Of a stretch of DNA of 64,000 nt, positions 17,689 through 26,999 are shown piece after piece. Below the pieces are notes generated by a model, which was not told where the DNA came from, ran no database searches, and was given only the letters and a program-made list of their open reading frames with translations. Each line of letters opens with the position of its first letter. Position 1 is the stretch's first letter. The DNA is from Sorangium aterium. Its GTDB lineage: Bacteria; Myxococcota_A; Polyangia; Polyangiales; Polyangiaceae. The DNA lies in NCBI RefSeq assembly GCF_028368935.1, contig NZ_JAQNDK010000002.1:1364001-1428000 (forward strand), in the 5' to 3' direction. Position numbers and translations under genes: made by a program.

Positions 17689-18582
17689 TCAGAAGCTGCG
17701 GCCGGCCGCGAGCCGCAGCGTGGCGACCTTGTCCTCGGCGAGGCCGAACCCGAGCGGCGCGTCGATCGCGACGAGCAGGCCCGCCCGGGCGTAGAAGCCA
17801 GGCTGCTCCAGCGTGTAGGTGAAGAACGGCTCCATCGCGAGCTGCATCCAGTCGTCGCGGGTCGGCGTCAGCGCGGCCTGGAGGCGGAGCCCGCCGCCGT
17901 AGGGGCCTCGGCCGCGCAGCTCGAGCTCGTCGCCCTGCTCGACCACGAGCTCGACGCCGGCCCTGCTGGTCGGGAGGGCGAACATCACCGCGGTGTCCGC
18001 GCGGTAGACGAGCCGGGTGGCGAGCTCCGCCTCGACGCCGCCGAGGACCCTCAGGGGCAGGTGCCCGGCGGTGAGCCGGTGCAGGCCGAAGGAGGCGCGC
18101 GCGGGGGCGGTCGCCTGCAGCGTGGCGCGGGCGTCGGCGTCGGGGGCGCTGAGGACGGGGATCGAGAGCGCGCCGCCGCCGAAGACGGTGAGCTTGCGCG
18201 AGAGGGCGCGCGCATAGTGGGCGCCGACCGTCGGATTGCCGAAGAGAAGGCTGCCGGCGCTGCTGCTCTCGTCGACGCCGAGCCGGGTGGACCGGAACGT
18301 CGCGGAGACGTCGCCGTAGGCGAGCGGGAGATCCACGTCGAGGTGGAGCCGGCCGAACCGCTCGAGCTGACCTCGGAGATCGAAGGTCAGCCCGAACGTG
18401 CTGACCTCGGACGTGACATCGTCCATGGCCCAGGAGGCCGACTTGCTCAGGACGTCGAGCTCGAGCTCCGCACGCGATCCCTGGGATTTAGCCCAGCTGT
18501 TCTTTTCGGCCGGAGCGGCAGGTGGCGCCGCGAGCCAGAGCGAGAGCAGGAGAGCGGAGGAGAGCAGCGATCTCGCGTTCAA
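17689..18582 (-). CDS. Secreted, probably outer-membrane beta-barrel protein
   Basis: 297 residues from a TTG start (18582). Signal peptide LLSSALLLSLWLAAPPAAPA. The mature part is alternating hydrophobic/polar strands (LHLDVDLPLAYGDVSATF, then several Gly-turn hairpins) and ends in a terminal aromatic strand, ATLRLAAGRSF, the usual outer-membrane insertion signature. No lipobox. Function unknown; the pattern resembles the transporter/DUF-type barrels common in myxobacteria. The adjacent gene on the same strand encodes an inner-membrane protein, but a 44-base gap leaves the operon link open. Confidence 0.75.
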   Translation of the reverse strand: MNARSLLSSALLLSLWLAAPPAAPAEKNSWAKSQGSRAELELDVLSKSASWAMDDVTSEVSTFGLTFDLRGQLERFGRLHLDVDLPLAYGDVSATFRSTRLGVDESSSAGSLLFGNPTVGAHYARALSRKLTVFGGGALSIPVLSAPDADARATLQATAPARASFGLHRLTAGHLPLRVLGGVEAELATRLVYRADTAVMFALPTSRAGVELVVEQGDELELRGRGPYGGGLRLQAALTPTRDDWMQLAMEPFFTYTLEQPGFYARAGLLVAIDAPLGFGLAEDKVATLRLAAGRSF

Positions 18583-18626
18583 TCAGGCCCACCTGCGAGG
18601 ACTACCATGGCTCGGCTCGGCCGTGA

Positions 18627-19427
18627 TCAGCGAACGGCGCCCTCGGCGCCCGCGGCCTCCTCGTCCTCGTCGTCCTCCTCCTCGTCTTCGTCGTCGTCCT
18701 CCTCGCTGTCGTCGTCAGCGTCGCCGCTGCCGTCGAAGAGCAGGGAGGGAGCGCCTTCGTTGCCGTGCTCGGCGAAGATCGCGTCGGCAGCGATCACGAG
18801 CTCCTCCATGCGGTCGGCGTCGACGGGGCCGTACACGGCGAGCGCCATGGCGCGATCCCGCACGAACAGCCACGCATCGGGGAAGTCGAGCAGGGCGTCG
18901 CGGATGGGCTTCGAGAGCCACCTGCCGATGGCCTTCGCTTCAGGCCCCTCGACAAGGAACTGCTCCATGAACTCCGGGTCCTTCTTGAACTGGACGCCGG
19001 TGTTGGGGGCACGCGTGCCATCGACGATGGGCAGCGGACACACGGTGAGCCGGGGAGCAGCCTTGGCCAGCTTTGTGAGGACCACCTGGTACTCGCTGCC
19101 GTTCTTCGCGTCCGGCCCCACGACCGCGACGTAGGCGAGCTTCGGGACGAGCTCGTAGCGGGCGAGCACCGCGCCGCCGCCCGTCTCCTGCAGCGTGTGC
19201 TCGAGGCTGGATGGCAACGAGCGCACCGGACGAGGGCCGTCGGCGCCGGCGTCGGCCTTCCGGCCGCCGGGCTTCGCGCCGGGACGGGCCGGGGCCGCCT
19301 CCGGGGTCATCAGCGCGCGCCACCGCGCGAGCTCGCGGTCGCGCCGCGCCTCGTGCCGACCGCGCAAGCCGGTCAGGAACCAGACGACGAGCAACGCAAG
19401 GGGACCTACGTACCAGAGCCAGGGCAT
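18627..19427 (-). CDS. Membrane-anchored protein with an acidic C-terminal tail
   Basis: 266 residues, not recognised. It starts with a membrane helix (LWYVGPLALLVVWFLTGLRG) followed by basic residues, so the rest should be cytoplasmic. The middle (about 70-225) looks globular, with AYVAVVGPDAKNGSEYQVVL and FPDAWLFVRDRAMALAVYGP. The last 40 residues are nearly all Asp and Glu (DDDSEEDDDEDEEEDDEDEE), encoded by a TCGTCCTC-type low-complexity run. Such tails can bind Ca or basic proteins; here that is only a possibility. Confidence 0.75.
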   Translation of the reverse strand: MPWLWYVGPLALLVVWFLTGLRGRHEARRDRELARWRALMTPEAAPARPGAKPGGRKADAGADGPRPVRSLPSSLEHTLQETGGGAVLARYELVPKLAYVAVVGPDAKNGSEYQVVLTKLAKAAPRLTVCPLPIVDGTRAPNTGVQFKKDPEFMEQFLVEGPEAKAIGRWLSKPIRDALLDFPDAWLFVRDRAMALAVYGPVDADRMEELVIAADAIFAEHGNEGAPSLLFDGSGDADDDSEEDDDEDEEEDDEDEEAAGAEGAVR

Positions 19428-19546
19428 GGGGCGGCGATGCTAGCAAACCTCGCGGAGCTGCGGTGGGGTCGCGCGCGCCCGCGGTAGGGCCGCCCTCGTC
19501 TCGCCACCCATCCGCCATCCGCCATCCGACGCGTGTTGCCGTGGCG

Positions 19547-19571
19547 AGCCTCGCCGCGGAGCGGCGAGGCT
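19547..19571 (-). terminator. G+C-rich hairpin just after the glycosyltransferase-like gene
   Basis: An 11-base perfect stem (AGCCTCGCCGC against GCGGCGAGGCT) with a 3-base loop starts at the stop codon of the gene at 19571-21265 on the minus strand. There is no U-run after it, so it would be a hairpin-only or Rho-assisted end. Confidence 0.5.
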
Positions 19572-21265
19572 CAGGGCGCCGGGGCCGGAGCGGCGTCGTT
19601 CGACCGCTCGAAGACGCACCAGTAGCCGTTCTTGCTGTGGCGCACCATCCCGGCCACCTCGTAAACGCCCCGGAAACGCCGGTCCTTGCGGAGCTTCTCC
19701 TGCGCCGGGAACGGGAGCTTGTCGCACGTGTCGGCGCCGCCGACGAACACGAAGTAACGCGGCATCTTGTCGAAGACGTGCTGCACGTAGCCGGGGCCCG
19801 TCTTGCGCGTGTAGCCGCCCGGGAGCTTGGAGATCACGGGATCGACGAGGCCGAGGAGATCGAGCACCGGATAGTCGGTCACATAGCCGATGTACCCGAT
19901 GTCGCCCACGGCGACCTCGCCGGGCTTGCCGTGCTCCTGGAACCAGCTGGCCACGCCGCCCGCGGCGCTGTCCCAGAACCGCTTCTCGTCGTCGAGGATC
20001 CGGTGCTGGGCGCGCTCGATCCGCTGCGCCCGGAAGGCGCCCAGCGCGACGAGGCAGCCGAGCGCGAGCACGCCGGCCCCCGCGGCGAGGGCGATCGCCT
20101 TGCCCTCGGGCGCGTCCGTGGCGCGGGCCGAGAGCTCGGCGAGCAGCGGCTCGAGAAGCGCGCGCGCCCCGAGGCCCGCGAGCAGGAAGCAGAACGGCTC
20201 GAACGGGCTCATGAAGCGGTAGTACGGCATCCAGTCCCCGCCCACGAGGAGCACGTAGCCGCCCACTGCGAGCGCGAGGGCCCCGACGCAGAGCGCGTCG
20301 CGGTGGCGCGCGACGATCGCCACGCAGAGGCCGAAGAGCCCGAGCAGGAGCGCCGGCCACGTGTGCTCCGCGTACTCCGCGAGGTAGCGCTGCCCCCCGG
20401 CCAGCTGCTCCGCGAGGCTGCCGGTCTTGGCGCTCAGCGTGTTCGGCAGCCACGTGCCGTAGTAGCTGTGCCGCCAGAGCATGTGGCACGCGATGGGCGC
20501 GGCGAAGACGACGCCGCGGAGGAGGTTCTGCCGCCCGAAGAAGCGAAGGCCGAGGAAGAGCATCGGTATGCCGATGAACATCGGCGCTTCCGGGCGCGTC
20601 AGGCCGGCGAGCCCGAAGACGAGGCCCGAATACGGGAAGCCGGTCCCCCGATCGCGCTCGCGGAACATCATCTCGGTGCCCGCGAGGACGAGCAGGACGA
20701 ACAGCGGCGTCTCCAGGCCGAAGACGGCATATCCGCTCTGCACGATCGAGCTCGCGAACAGCCACGTGGCGATGCAAGGGACCGCGCCGTGCGGGCGAAG
20801 CCGGGCCGAGAGGAGGTAGAGCGCGCCGAGCGAGCCGCAGGCGGCGAGCCCGCCGAGCACCTTGGCGACGATGTCCGGGTCGAGGCCGAGCTTGATGCCG
20901 CCCGCGAGCAGCACGGTCCAGAGGAAGTTCGTGTACCCCTCGATGCGCTCGCCGGCGTTGTAGACGAGCCCGAGGCCTCGGGCGAAGTTGCGCGCGTAGC
21001 GGTAGGAGATGTACGCGTCGTCGATCGTGAACGAGCGCACACGCACCATGTTCACGACGAGGAGGAACGCCGGCAGCACGAGGCCGAACGCGAGGTGCAG
21101 GCGCTCGGAGAGCGGCGCGCCTCGCAGCCAGTCGCGCCAGCTCCGGGCCGAGGGCGCGCCTTCGACGCCGTCGCCCGCCGCTTCCAGGTCGCCGTCGGCC
21201 TCGCCGCTCGGAGGGGCGACCCCGAGTTGTCCGTGCTCTGCTTCTTCCGGTTCCAGGAAAGCCAT
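19571..21265 (-). CDS. Polytopic membrane protein, GT-C-like glycosyltransferase (PMT/arabinosyltransferase style)
   Basis: 564 residues, about ten hydrophobic segments. The N-terminal periplasmic-loop motif IDDAYISYRYARNFARG, followed by GERIEGYTNFLWT, is characteristic of the bacterial GT-C-like family often annotated as putative mannosyl- or arabinofuranosyl-transferases; the Asp-Asp pair is the expected catalytic/metal site. The C-terminal about 150 residues form a soluble domain (VAVGDIGYIGYVTDYPVLDLLGLVDP). It would use a polyprenyl-phosphate sugar to glycosylate a lipid or protein outside the membrane; donor and acceptor are unknown. ATG 21265 has GGGAGAGG upstream. The first 45 residues are an acidic cytoplasmic extension. 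Confidence 0.82.
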   Translation of the reverse strand: MAFLEPEEAEHGQLGVAPPSGEADGDLEAAGDGVEGAPSARSWRDWLRGAPLSERLHLAFGLVLPAFLLVVNMVRVRSFTIDDAYISYRYARNFARGLGLVYNAGERIEGYTNFLWTVLLAGGIKLGLDPDIVAKVLGGLAACGSLGALYLLSARLRPHGAVPCIATWLFASSIVQSGYAVFGLETPLFVLLVLAGTEMMFRERDRGTGFPYSGLVFGLAGLTRPEAPMFIGIPMLFLGLRFFGRQNLLRGVVFAAPIACHMLWRHSYYGTWLPNTLSAKTGSLAEQLAGGQRYLAEYAEHTWPALLLGLFGLCVAIVARHRDALCVGALALAVGGYVLLVGGDWMPYYRFMSPFEPFCFLLAGLGARALLEPLLAELSARATDAPEGKAIALAAGAGVLALGCLVALGAFRAQRIERAQHRILDDEKRFWDSAAGGVASWFQEHGKPGEVAVGDIGYIGYVTDYPVLDLLGLVDPVISKLPGGYTRKTGPGYVQHVFDKMPRYFVFVGGADTCDKLPFPAQEKLRKDRRFRGVYEVAGMVRHSKNGYWCVFERSNDAAPAPAP

Positions 21266-21345
21266 GTGAAGCCTCTCCCTACCATGGATGGTTCATGTCG
21301 GGGTCGTTTCTTGGTCGAGGCGCTCATCCCAGCTATCCTTGCGAC

Positions 21346-22671
21346 ATGCGTGCAGCCATTGTCGCTCTTGCCGCCTCCTCCGCGCTTTTCGTCGCGCCCC
21401 CGGCGCTCGGTGCCCGCGGCGTGCCGTGCGGCTTCTATGGCATCGATCCCGGGGCGCCCGTCGACGCAGGGGAGGTGATCCTCGACGGCGATCACGCGAA
21501 ACGGCTCGCGCGGGCGGGCGCCGGCGCCGTGCGCGTCGAGTTCCTGCTCGACGGCGCCGACGCGTGGGACGACGACAAGCTCGAGGAGTACGACGCCATC
21601 ATCGACGCGGCGCGCGCCGCTGGCCTCGAGCCGGTCGGGCTCCTCTCTCACCGCACGCTCGGAGAAGAACAGGATGTCTGGAATGACGATCGGGACCGGG
21701 ACGGCAACAACCCGTATGTAGAGGCGTTCGCCGAGACGGCAGAGGCGCTCATGACGAGGTACGCCGGGGACGTCGTCCAGTGGGAGATCTGGAGTCAGCC
21801 GAACTGCTCCGAGCTCCCCGACCCCACGCTCGACCCGGAGCACGCGGGCTGCACCTTCGTCCTGCCCCGGGTGCTCGCGCGGATCCTCGCCGAGATCCGC
21901 ATCCGCAACGAGGCGCTCTTCAACGTCGACGAGCTGTCGCTGACCACGGGCGGCCTGCTCGCGTCGGACGACCCGGCCGCGCCGTTCTCGGGGGTCGATT
22001 ACCTGCGCGAGCTCTACGCGCAGCCGGTGTGGGACGATCTCGAGGCGCGCTTCGGCCAGCGGACGCCGTGGTCTCGCCTCGGTCAACAGCTGTTCTTCCA
22101 TCAGGGCACCGAGGTCGATCCGGTGGCGCTCGGCGATTACCTCGACGAGCTGCGCGACCTCGCCGACGAGGAGGGAGACGAGAGCCCCTTCGCCGTGACC
22201 GGGATCGCGTGGTCGAGCGCGCTCGTCGGCGAGGAGCTCCAGGCGGCGAACCTGACCACATCGTTCGAGCTCCTCTCCGAGCGCGACGATGTCGCCAGCG
22301 TCGTCTGGGCCAGCTACCAGGACGCGCCGCTCGACGAGCAGCCCTTCGGCCTCGTCGACGAGGCCGGGGTGGAGAAGCTCGCGCTCGACGCGTTCAGCGA
22401 GTCGGCCGACAACTGCGAGCCGACGGAGCAAGGCGGGGGAACGGGGAGCGGCGGCGGGGGGAGCGGATCGAGCGGCGGCGGCGTTGCAGCCGGCTCGCCG
22501 CCCGGAAGCAGCGGGCAGATGGGGCGGCCGATCGACGGAAAGCGGCGCGCGAGCTCCTGCAGTTATGCAGCGGGCGCGACCAGCGAAGGCGGAACGCGGC
22601 CCGGTGCGGGGTGGCTCGCGTTGCTCGCGATCGGCGCGATCGCGGTGGTGCGCTGCCGCCGCGTCATTTGA
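21346..22671 (+). CDS. Secreted TIM-barrel (glycosidase-like) protein with MYXO-CTERM-like tail
   Basis: 441 residues from ATG 21346, chosen because it begins a clean signal peptide (MRAAIVALAASSALFVAPPALG). The fold looks like a clan A glycoside hydrolase: VRVEFLLDGADAWDDD, AGLEPVGLLSH and VVQWEIWSQPN. In active relatives the last motif is WEIWNEPN, with the acid/base Glu; here Asn-Glu is Ser-Gln, so the hydrolase function may be lost. The tail has a Gly/Ser linker, a Cys (SSCSY), a hydrophobic helix (WLALLAIGAIAVV) and RCRR, as in MYXO-CTERM surface sorting. Divergent from the GT-C-like gene, with 80 bases between them for both promoters. Confidence 0.8.
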   Translation: MRAAIVALAASSALFVAPPALGARGVPCGFYGIDPGAPVDAGEVILDGDHAKRLARAGAGAVRVEFLLDGADAWDDDKLEEYDAIIDAARAAGLEPVGLLSHRTLGEEQDVWNDDRDRDGNNPYVEAFAETAEALMTRYAGDVVQWEIWSQPNCSELPDPTLDPEHAGCTFVLPRVLARILAEIRIRNEALFNVDELSLTTGGLLASDDPAAPFSGVDYLRELYAQPVWDDLEARFGQRTPWSRLGQQLFFHQGTEVDPVALGDYLDELRDLADEEGDESPFAVTGIAWSSALVGEELQAANLTTSFELLSERDDVASVVWASYQDAPLDEQPFGLVDEAGVEKLALDAFSESADNCEPTEQGGGTGSGGGGSGSSGGGVAAGSPPGSSGQMGRPIDGKRRASSCSYAAGATSEGGTRPGAGWLALLAIGAIAVVRCRRVI

Positions 22672-22708
22672 AGGCAACTCGGGCGCTCTCGTCGCCGACA
22701 GGTGAGGC

Positions 22709-25700
22709 ATGCCTCACAGCTCGGCGCGCTTCGCGCGGCGGATGGCCGTGCGCGTGGTCCTTTTGCTCTTCAATGGCTGCGGGGACGACGCCGCGGGCGT
22801 TCGCTTCGGCGTCTGCACCGACGGCGTGGTCGACGAGGGCGAGGCGTGCGACGACGGCAATACCGCGGAGGGCGACGGCTGCTCGCCGACGTGCCAGCGT
22901 GAGGAGCCAGCGGCGCCCCGCTGCGGCGACGGCGCGCTCGACCCGGGCGAGGCGTGTGACGACAGCGACACGGCGGCCGGGGACGGCTGCTCGGCGGCGT
23001 GCGAGATCGAGGTGCCCCCGCGCTGCGGCGACGGCGCCCTCGATCCGGGGGAGCAGTGCGACGACGGGAACGTCGCGACGGGCGACGGCTGCGAGATCGA
23101 TTGCACGAAGACGCCGGCCGAGGAGACCGTCTGCGAGGAGCTTTCGCCGCTCCCGCAGGGGACGTGCGAGGTGGTCGCCGGCGCGGGCGCGACGCTGATC
23201 CGGGGCGTCGTGCTGGCCCCGGGCAGGGTGTACCGGGGCGGGCGGGTGCTCGTGGACGAGCGGGGCGCGATCGCGTGCGTCGGCTGCGATTGCGAGGCGG
23301 CGGGCGCGACGGAGATCACGTGCCCGAGCGGGGTCGTCTCCCCGGCGCTCATCAACACGCACGATCACATCACGTACACGCAGAACAGCCCGTATACCCC
23401 GACCGAGGAGCGCTATGAGCACCGCCACGACTGGCGCACCGGCAACAACAAGCACACGAGGATCGACGCGCCAGGCATGGCGAGCCAGGCGCAGATCCGC
23501 TGGGGCGAGCTCCGCTTCCTGATGGGCGGCGCGACCTCGATCGTCGGCTCGGGGAGCGCGCCAGGGCTCCTCAGGAACCTGGACCGGGCCGACCAGGAGG
23601 GCCTGGGCCAGAAGGCGGTCCATTTCGACACGTTCCCGCTCGACGACACGGGCGGCCGCGAGATCGTGAGCGGCTGCGGCTACTCGGCCGACATGGTGAC
23701 GGGGGAGGACGTCGAGGGGGAAGACGCCTATTGCCCGCATGTCGCCGAGGGGATCGAGGCGTCGGCGCGCAACGAGTTCGTCTGCCTGAAGACAAAGCCG
23801 AACGACGTGCTCGAGCCGCAGAGCGCGTTCATCCACGGGATCGGCCTGACCGCGCCCGACTACGCGGCGATGGCGGCGGAGGGCACGGCGCTCATCTGGT
23901 CTCCCCGCTCCAACATCACGCTCTACGGCGACACCGCCGTGGTCACCGCCGCCGCCCGCCTCGGGGTGCAGATCGCGCTCGGCACCGACTGGATCGCGAC
24001 CGGGTCGATGAACCTCCTGCGGGAGCTCCGGTGCGCGGCGGCGCTCAACGAGGCGTACTACGACGGCTTCTTCACCGACGAGGAGCTGTGGAGGATGGTC
24101 ACCGGGAGCGCCGCCGCGGTCACCGCGACGGACGACGTGATCGGCGCGCTGTCCACGGGGAAGGTCGCCGACATCGCGATCTTCGACGGCAGAGAGCGCG
24201 AGAGCCACCGCGCTGTCGTCGCCGCCGATCCCGAGGACGTCGTCCTCGTGATGCGCGGCGGAAAGGTCCTGTACGGCGACGCGGCCGTGGTGTCCGCGCT
24301 CCGGGGCGCGGACGCGTGCGACGCGGTCGAGGTGTGCGGCGCGTCGAAGCAGGTCTGTCTGCGGGACGAGATCGGGATGACGCTGGAGGACCTCGAGCGG
24401 CAGACGGGCGAGATCTATCCGGCCTTCTTCTGCGGCGAGCCCGAGCGCGAGCCGCTCTGCACCCCGTCGCGCGCGGAGAGCGCGCCCCGGAACGCCTCGG
24501 TGAACGGCTCGACCGTCTACACCGGGCAGCCGACGGACGCGGATCTCGACGGCGACGGCATCGAGAACGGCGCGGACGATTGCCCGAGCGTCTTCAACCC
24601 GATCCGGCCGCTCGACAACGGGGTCCAGGCCGACTTCGACGGCGACGGCGACGGTGACGCCTGCGACGCGTGCCCGCTCGACGCCGGCAGCTCGCTCTGC
24701 TCGCCGCCGGACCCGAACGACGCCGACAACGATGGCATCGAGAACGGCGCGGACGACTGCCCGAGCCTCCAGAACCCCGATCAGGCCGACGCGGACGGCG
24801 ACGGCAAGGGCGATCCGTGCGACCTGTGCCCGGACCAGGCGAACGCAGGGGCCCTGGGCTGCACGGTGGCGATCTACGATATCAAGGACGGCACGCGCGC
24901 GGAGGGCGAGACGGTGGCCCTGGAGGACGTGCTCGTGACCGGGAAGCACGCGAGCGGCTTCTTCGTCCAGGCGAAGCCAGGGGACCCGGGGTACGCGGGG
25001 CCGGCGTACTCCGGCGTCTACGTGTACAGCCCGCAGAACACCGTGCTGGTGGGCGATCGCGTGCGGATCCCGAGCGCGGTGATCGCGAGTTACTTCGGGC
25101 AGATCCAGCTCGGGTCCGCCGTGGTCGAGGTGATCGCGTCGCTCGGCGAGGCGGCGCCGGCCCCGGAGCTCGTCGCGCCGGCCGACATCGCGACGGGCGG
25201 CGCGCGCGCTGCCGCGCTCGAGGGGGTCCTCGTCGAGGTGGAGGACGTCACGGTGATCGGGCTCGATACGAGATATCATGAGTTCGTCGTCACAGGCGAT
25301 CTGTGCGTGGACGACCTCCTGTACCGGTCGAGCCCCTTCCCGGCGGAAGGCCAGCATTTCGCGAGCATCCGCGGCGTCCTCACCCACCGGAACGACGACT
25401 CGAAGGTCGAGCCGCGCGGCGTCGATGACCTCGTGACGACCCTCGGGGCGGAGGCCGCGACGGCAGGGCTCGTGATCAACGAGGTGGATTATGATCAGCC
25501 GGGCGGCGATGGGGCCGAGTTCATCGAGATCTACAATGGTACCGGCGCGCCCGTGGATCTCACGGGCCATGCGCTCGTGCTGGTCGATGGATCCAGCAGC
25601 GCGCCCTCCGCCTACAGGACGCTCGATCTGAGCTCCGCCGGCACGCTCGCGGCTGGCCAGTACCTCGTCGTCGGCAGCACGGCGGTGGTCGGCACCGACA

Positions 25701-26041
25701 CCATGCCTGGCGTCGTGGCGAAAGGTGCGGTGACGATCGCGTTCTCTGGCGCGCAGACCGACCGGATGCAGAACGGGGCTTCCGACGGGATCGCGCTGAT
25801 GAACACCATGACAGGGGCCGTGATCGACGCGCTCTCCTACGAGGGGAGCATCACCGCCGTCACGATCGGGAGCGCCAGCGTGAGCCTCGTCGAAGGCGAC
25901 GCGTTGCCGGCCACCGTGGCGGACGGCGGCACGGCGGCTGGCTCGCTCTGCCGCCTGCCCGACGGGACGGACACGAACCAGGCCGCCGTCGACTGGGCGC
26001 TCTCCGCGACGATCACCCCTGGTGCGGCGAACGTGCCGTGA
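22709..26041 (+). CDS. Secreted modular amidohydrolase (DUF4215 x3, amidohydrolase, TSP3, OB-like, lamin-tail domains)
   Basis: 1110 residues. ATG 22709 has GGTGAGG upstream. A hydrophobic leader with a weak lipobox (LLLFNGC) comes first. Three DUF4215 Cys-rich repeats follow (CDDGN..GDGC, residues about 36-132). Then an amidohydrolase domain (about 160-520) has the metal motif THDH (His218, His220), a later His (AFIHGIG) and catalytic Asp in LGTDW. TSP3 calcium repeats (DLDGDGIENGADDCP, DADNDGIENGADDCP) cover about 608-715. An OB-like domain of the type attached to secreted nucleases covers about 717-900, and a lamin-tail domain (LVINEVDYDQPGGDGAEFIE) follows from about 920. It should act outside the cell on an amide or related bond. 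Substrate unknown. The combination of domains is unusual. Confidence 0.88.
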   Translation: MPHSSARFARRMAVRVVLLLFNGCGDDAAGVRFGVCTDGVVDEGEACDDGNTAEGDGCSPTCQREEPAAPRCGDGALDPGEACDDSDTAAGDGCSAACEIEVPPRCGDGALDPGEQCDDGNVATGDGCEIDCTKTPAEETVCEELSPLPQGTCEVVAGAGATLIRGVVLAPGRVYRGGRVLVDERGAIACVGCDCEAAGATEITCPSGVVSPALINTHDHITYTQNSPYTPTEERYEHRHDWRTGNNKHTRIDAPGMASQAQIRWGELRFLMGGATSIVGSGSAPGLLRNLDRADQEGLGQKAVHFDTFPLDDTGGREIVSGCGYSADMVTGEDVEGEDAYCPHVAEGIEASARNEFVCLKTKPNDVLEPQSAFIHGIGLTAPDYAAMAAEGTALIWSPRSNITLYGDTAVVTAAARLGVQIALGTDWIATGSMNLLRELRCAAALNEAYYDGFFTDEELWRMVTGSAAAVTATDDVIGALSTGKVADIAIFDGRERESHRAVVAADPEDVVLVMRGGKVLYGDAAVVSALRGADACDAVEVCGASKQVCLRDEIGMTLEDLERQTGEIYPAFFCGEPEREPLCTPSRAESAPRNASVNGSTVYTGQPTDADLDGDGIENGADDCPSVFNPIRPLDNGVQADFDGDGDGDACDACPLDAGSSLCSPPDPNDADNDGIENGADDCPSLQNPDQADADGDGKGDPCDLCPDQANAGALGCTVAIYDIKDGTRAEGETVALEDVLVTGKHASGFFVQAKPGDPGYAGPAYSGVYVYSPQNTVLVGDRVRIPSAVIASYFGQIQLGSAVVEVIASLGEAAPAPELVAPADIATGGARAAALEGVLVEVEDVTVIGLDTRYHEFVVTGDLCVDDLLYRSSPFPAEGQHFASIRGVLTHRNDDSKVEPRGVDDLVTTLGAEAATAGLVINEVDYDQPGGDGAEFIEIYNGTGAPVDLTGHALVLVDGSSSAPSAYRTLDLSSAGTLAAGQYLVVGSTAVVGTDTMPGVVAKGAVTIAFSGAQTDRMQNGASDGIALMNTMTGAVIDALSYEGSITAVTIGSASVSLVEGDALPATVADGGTAAGSLCRLPDGTDTNQAAVDWALSATITPGAANVP

Positions 26042-26209
26042 GCCCCGGCCGAGGCGCTGCGCCGCGCTCCTCAGCGCAGCGCGCGTCGGCGGCCCGCCGT
26101 TCGCCCGGCGCCGCCGCGCGGTCCACGCCGCTCGCCGGTGTCTTCGTTCTGTCAGCTGTGTCTGGAGAAGATAGGAAGAATCAAGGAGGGATGAGCCGTG
26201 AGCGGGCGC

Positions 26210-26869
26210 TCACAGGCAGCCGCAGAGCGGGTCGCCCGCCTTGCACACGCACTTTCCGCCCTTCTTGGCCGACGCCGCCGCGCTGGCGCCCCGCACCGCC
26301 GCGCTGGCGCCCCGCGCCGCCTTGCCGGACGTCGCCGCTCGGCCGCGGAGGGTTGCGGTCCCCTTGACGGTCGGCGTCTTCGCGTCGGCCACGTCATCAC
26401 CCTCGGCCAGCGCCTTGGTCGCCGCCGTCGCCTTGTAATCGGCGAACGCCTTCTGCGCCTTCTCGGCGTCGCTCTTGGCGGCATCGAGCGCGAGGGTAAG
26501 CTCGGTGATCTTCCGGTTGCGCTCGTCGAGCTGGAGGTTGAGCTGCGCGATCCTGTCCTGCTCGGCGACCCGGGCGGCCACGGCCTCGGCCTGACCCGCC
26601 TCGGCTTCCTTCACCTTGCCGGCGAAGGTGGTCACCGCGACCGCGGCCACGGCCGCCACGACCAGACCCATCCAGAACGCGAACCGACCCCGCCGCTTCT
26701 GCCGCACGCCTTGGGCGATCGCCTCGAGCTCGCGCTCGAGGTCCCCCGAGCCCGACATGGGCGGCACGCTGGCCGCCACCGGCGCGATGCTGGCGGGCCC
26801 TCTCGTCCCCTGGGTGTACGTGGCAGGGGCCTGGTAGAGCCCTCCCGGGCTTTGTTGCGTGTTCCTCAT
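26210..26869 (-). CDS. Single-pass membrane protein with coiled coil and Cys-rich C-terminus
   Basis: 219 residues; ATG 26869 with GGAGGAGG upstream. Cytoplasmic N-terminus of about 65 residues, one membrane helix (FWMGLVVAAVAAVAVTTFAG), a coiled coil of about 75 residues (AEAVAARVAEQDRIAQLNLQ onward), an Ala/Thr-rich linker with the internal repeat RGASAA, and a final KCVCKAGDPLCGCL with four Cys. The Cys cluster could hold disulphides or a metal at the cell surface. Not recognised as a known family. Confidence 0.75.
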   Translation of the reverse strand: MRNTQQSPGGLYQAPATYTQGTRGPASIAPVAASVPPMSGSGDLERELEAIAQGVRQKRRGRFAFWMGLVVAAVAAVAVTTFAGKVKEAEAGQAEAVAARVAEQDRIAQLNLQLDERNRKITELTLALDAAKSDAEKAQKAFADYKATAATKALAEGDDVADAKTPTVKGTATLRGRAATSGKAARGASAAVRGASAAASAKKGGKCVCKAGDPLCGCL

Positions 26870-26925
26870 CGCGCGAGACCTCCTCCTGCGTGAGCCATTC
26901 CTCCTCTAAGCAAGTGGGGGGGCCT

Positions 26926-26946
26926 CCTGGCAAGTGTGGTGCCAGG
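26926..26946. promoter_or_regulatory. 21-bp palindrome upstream of the coiled-coil protein gene
   Basis: CCTGGCA, seven bases, TGCCAGG: a perfect 7-base inverted repeat 57 bases upstream of the gene at 26210-26869. The size and position fit an operator for a dimeric regulator; the regulator is unknown. Confidence 0.45.
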
Positions 26947-26999
26947 TGAGCTCGCCTTGCGCTGGCACCGTGTGCATCGTCCGTGAAGCAAACAGCGGT

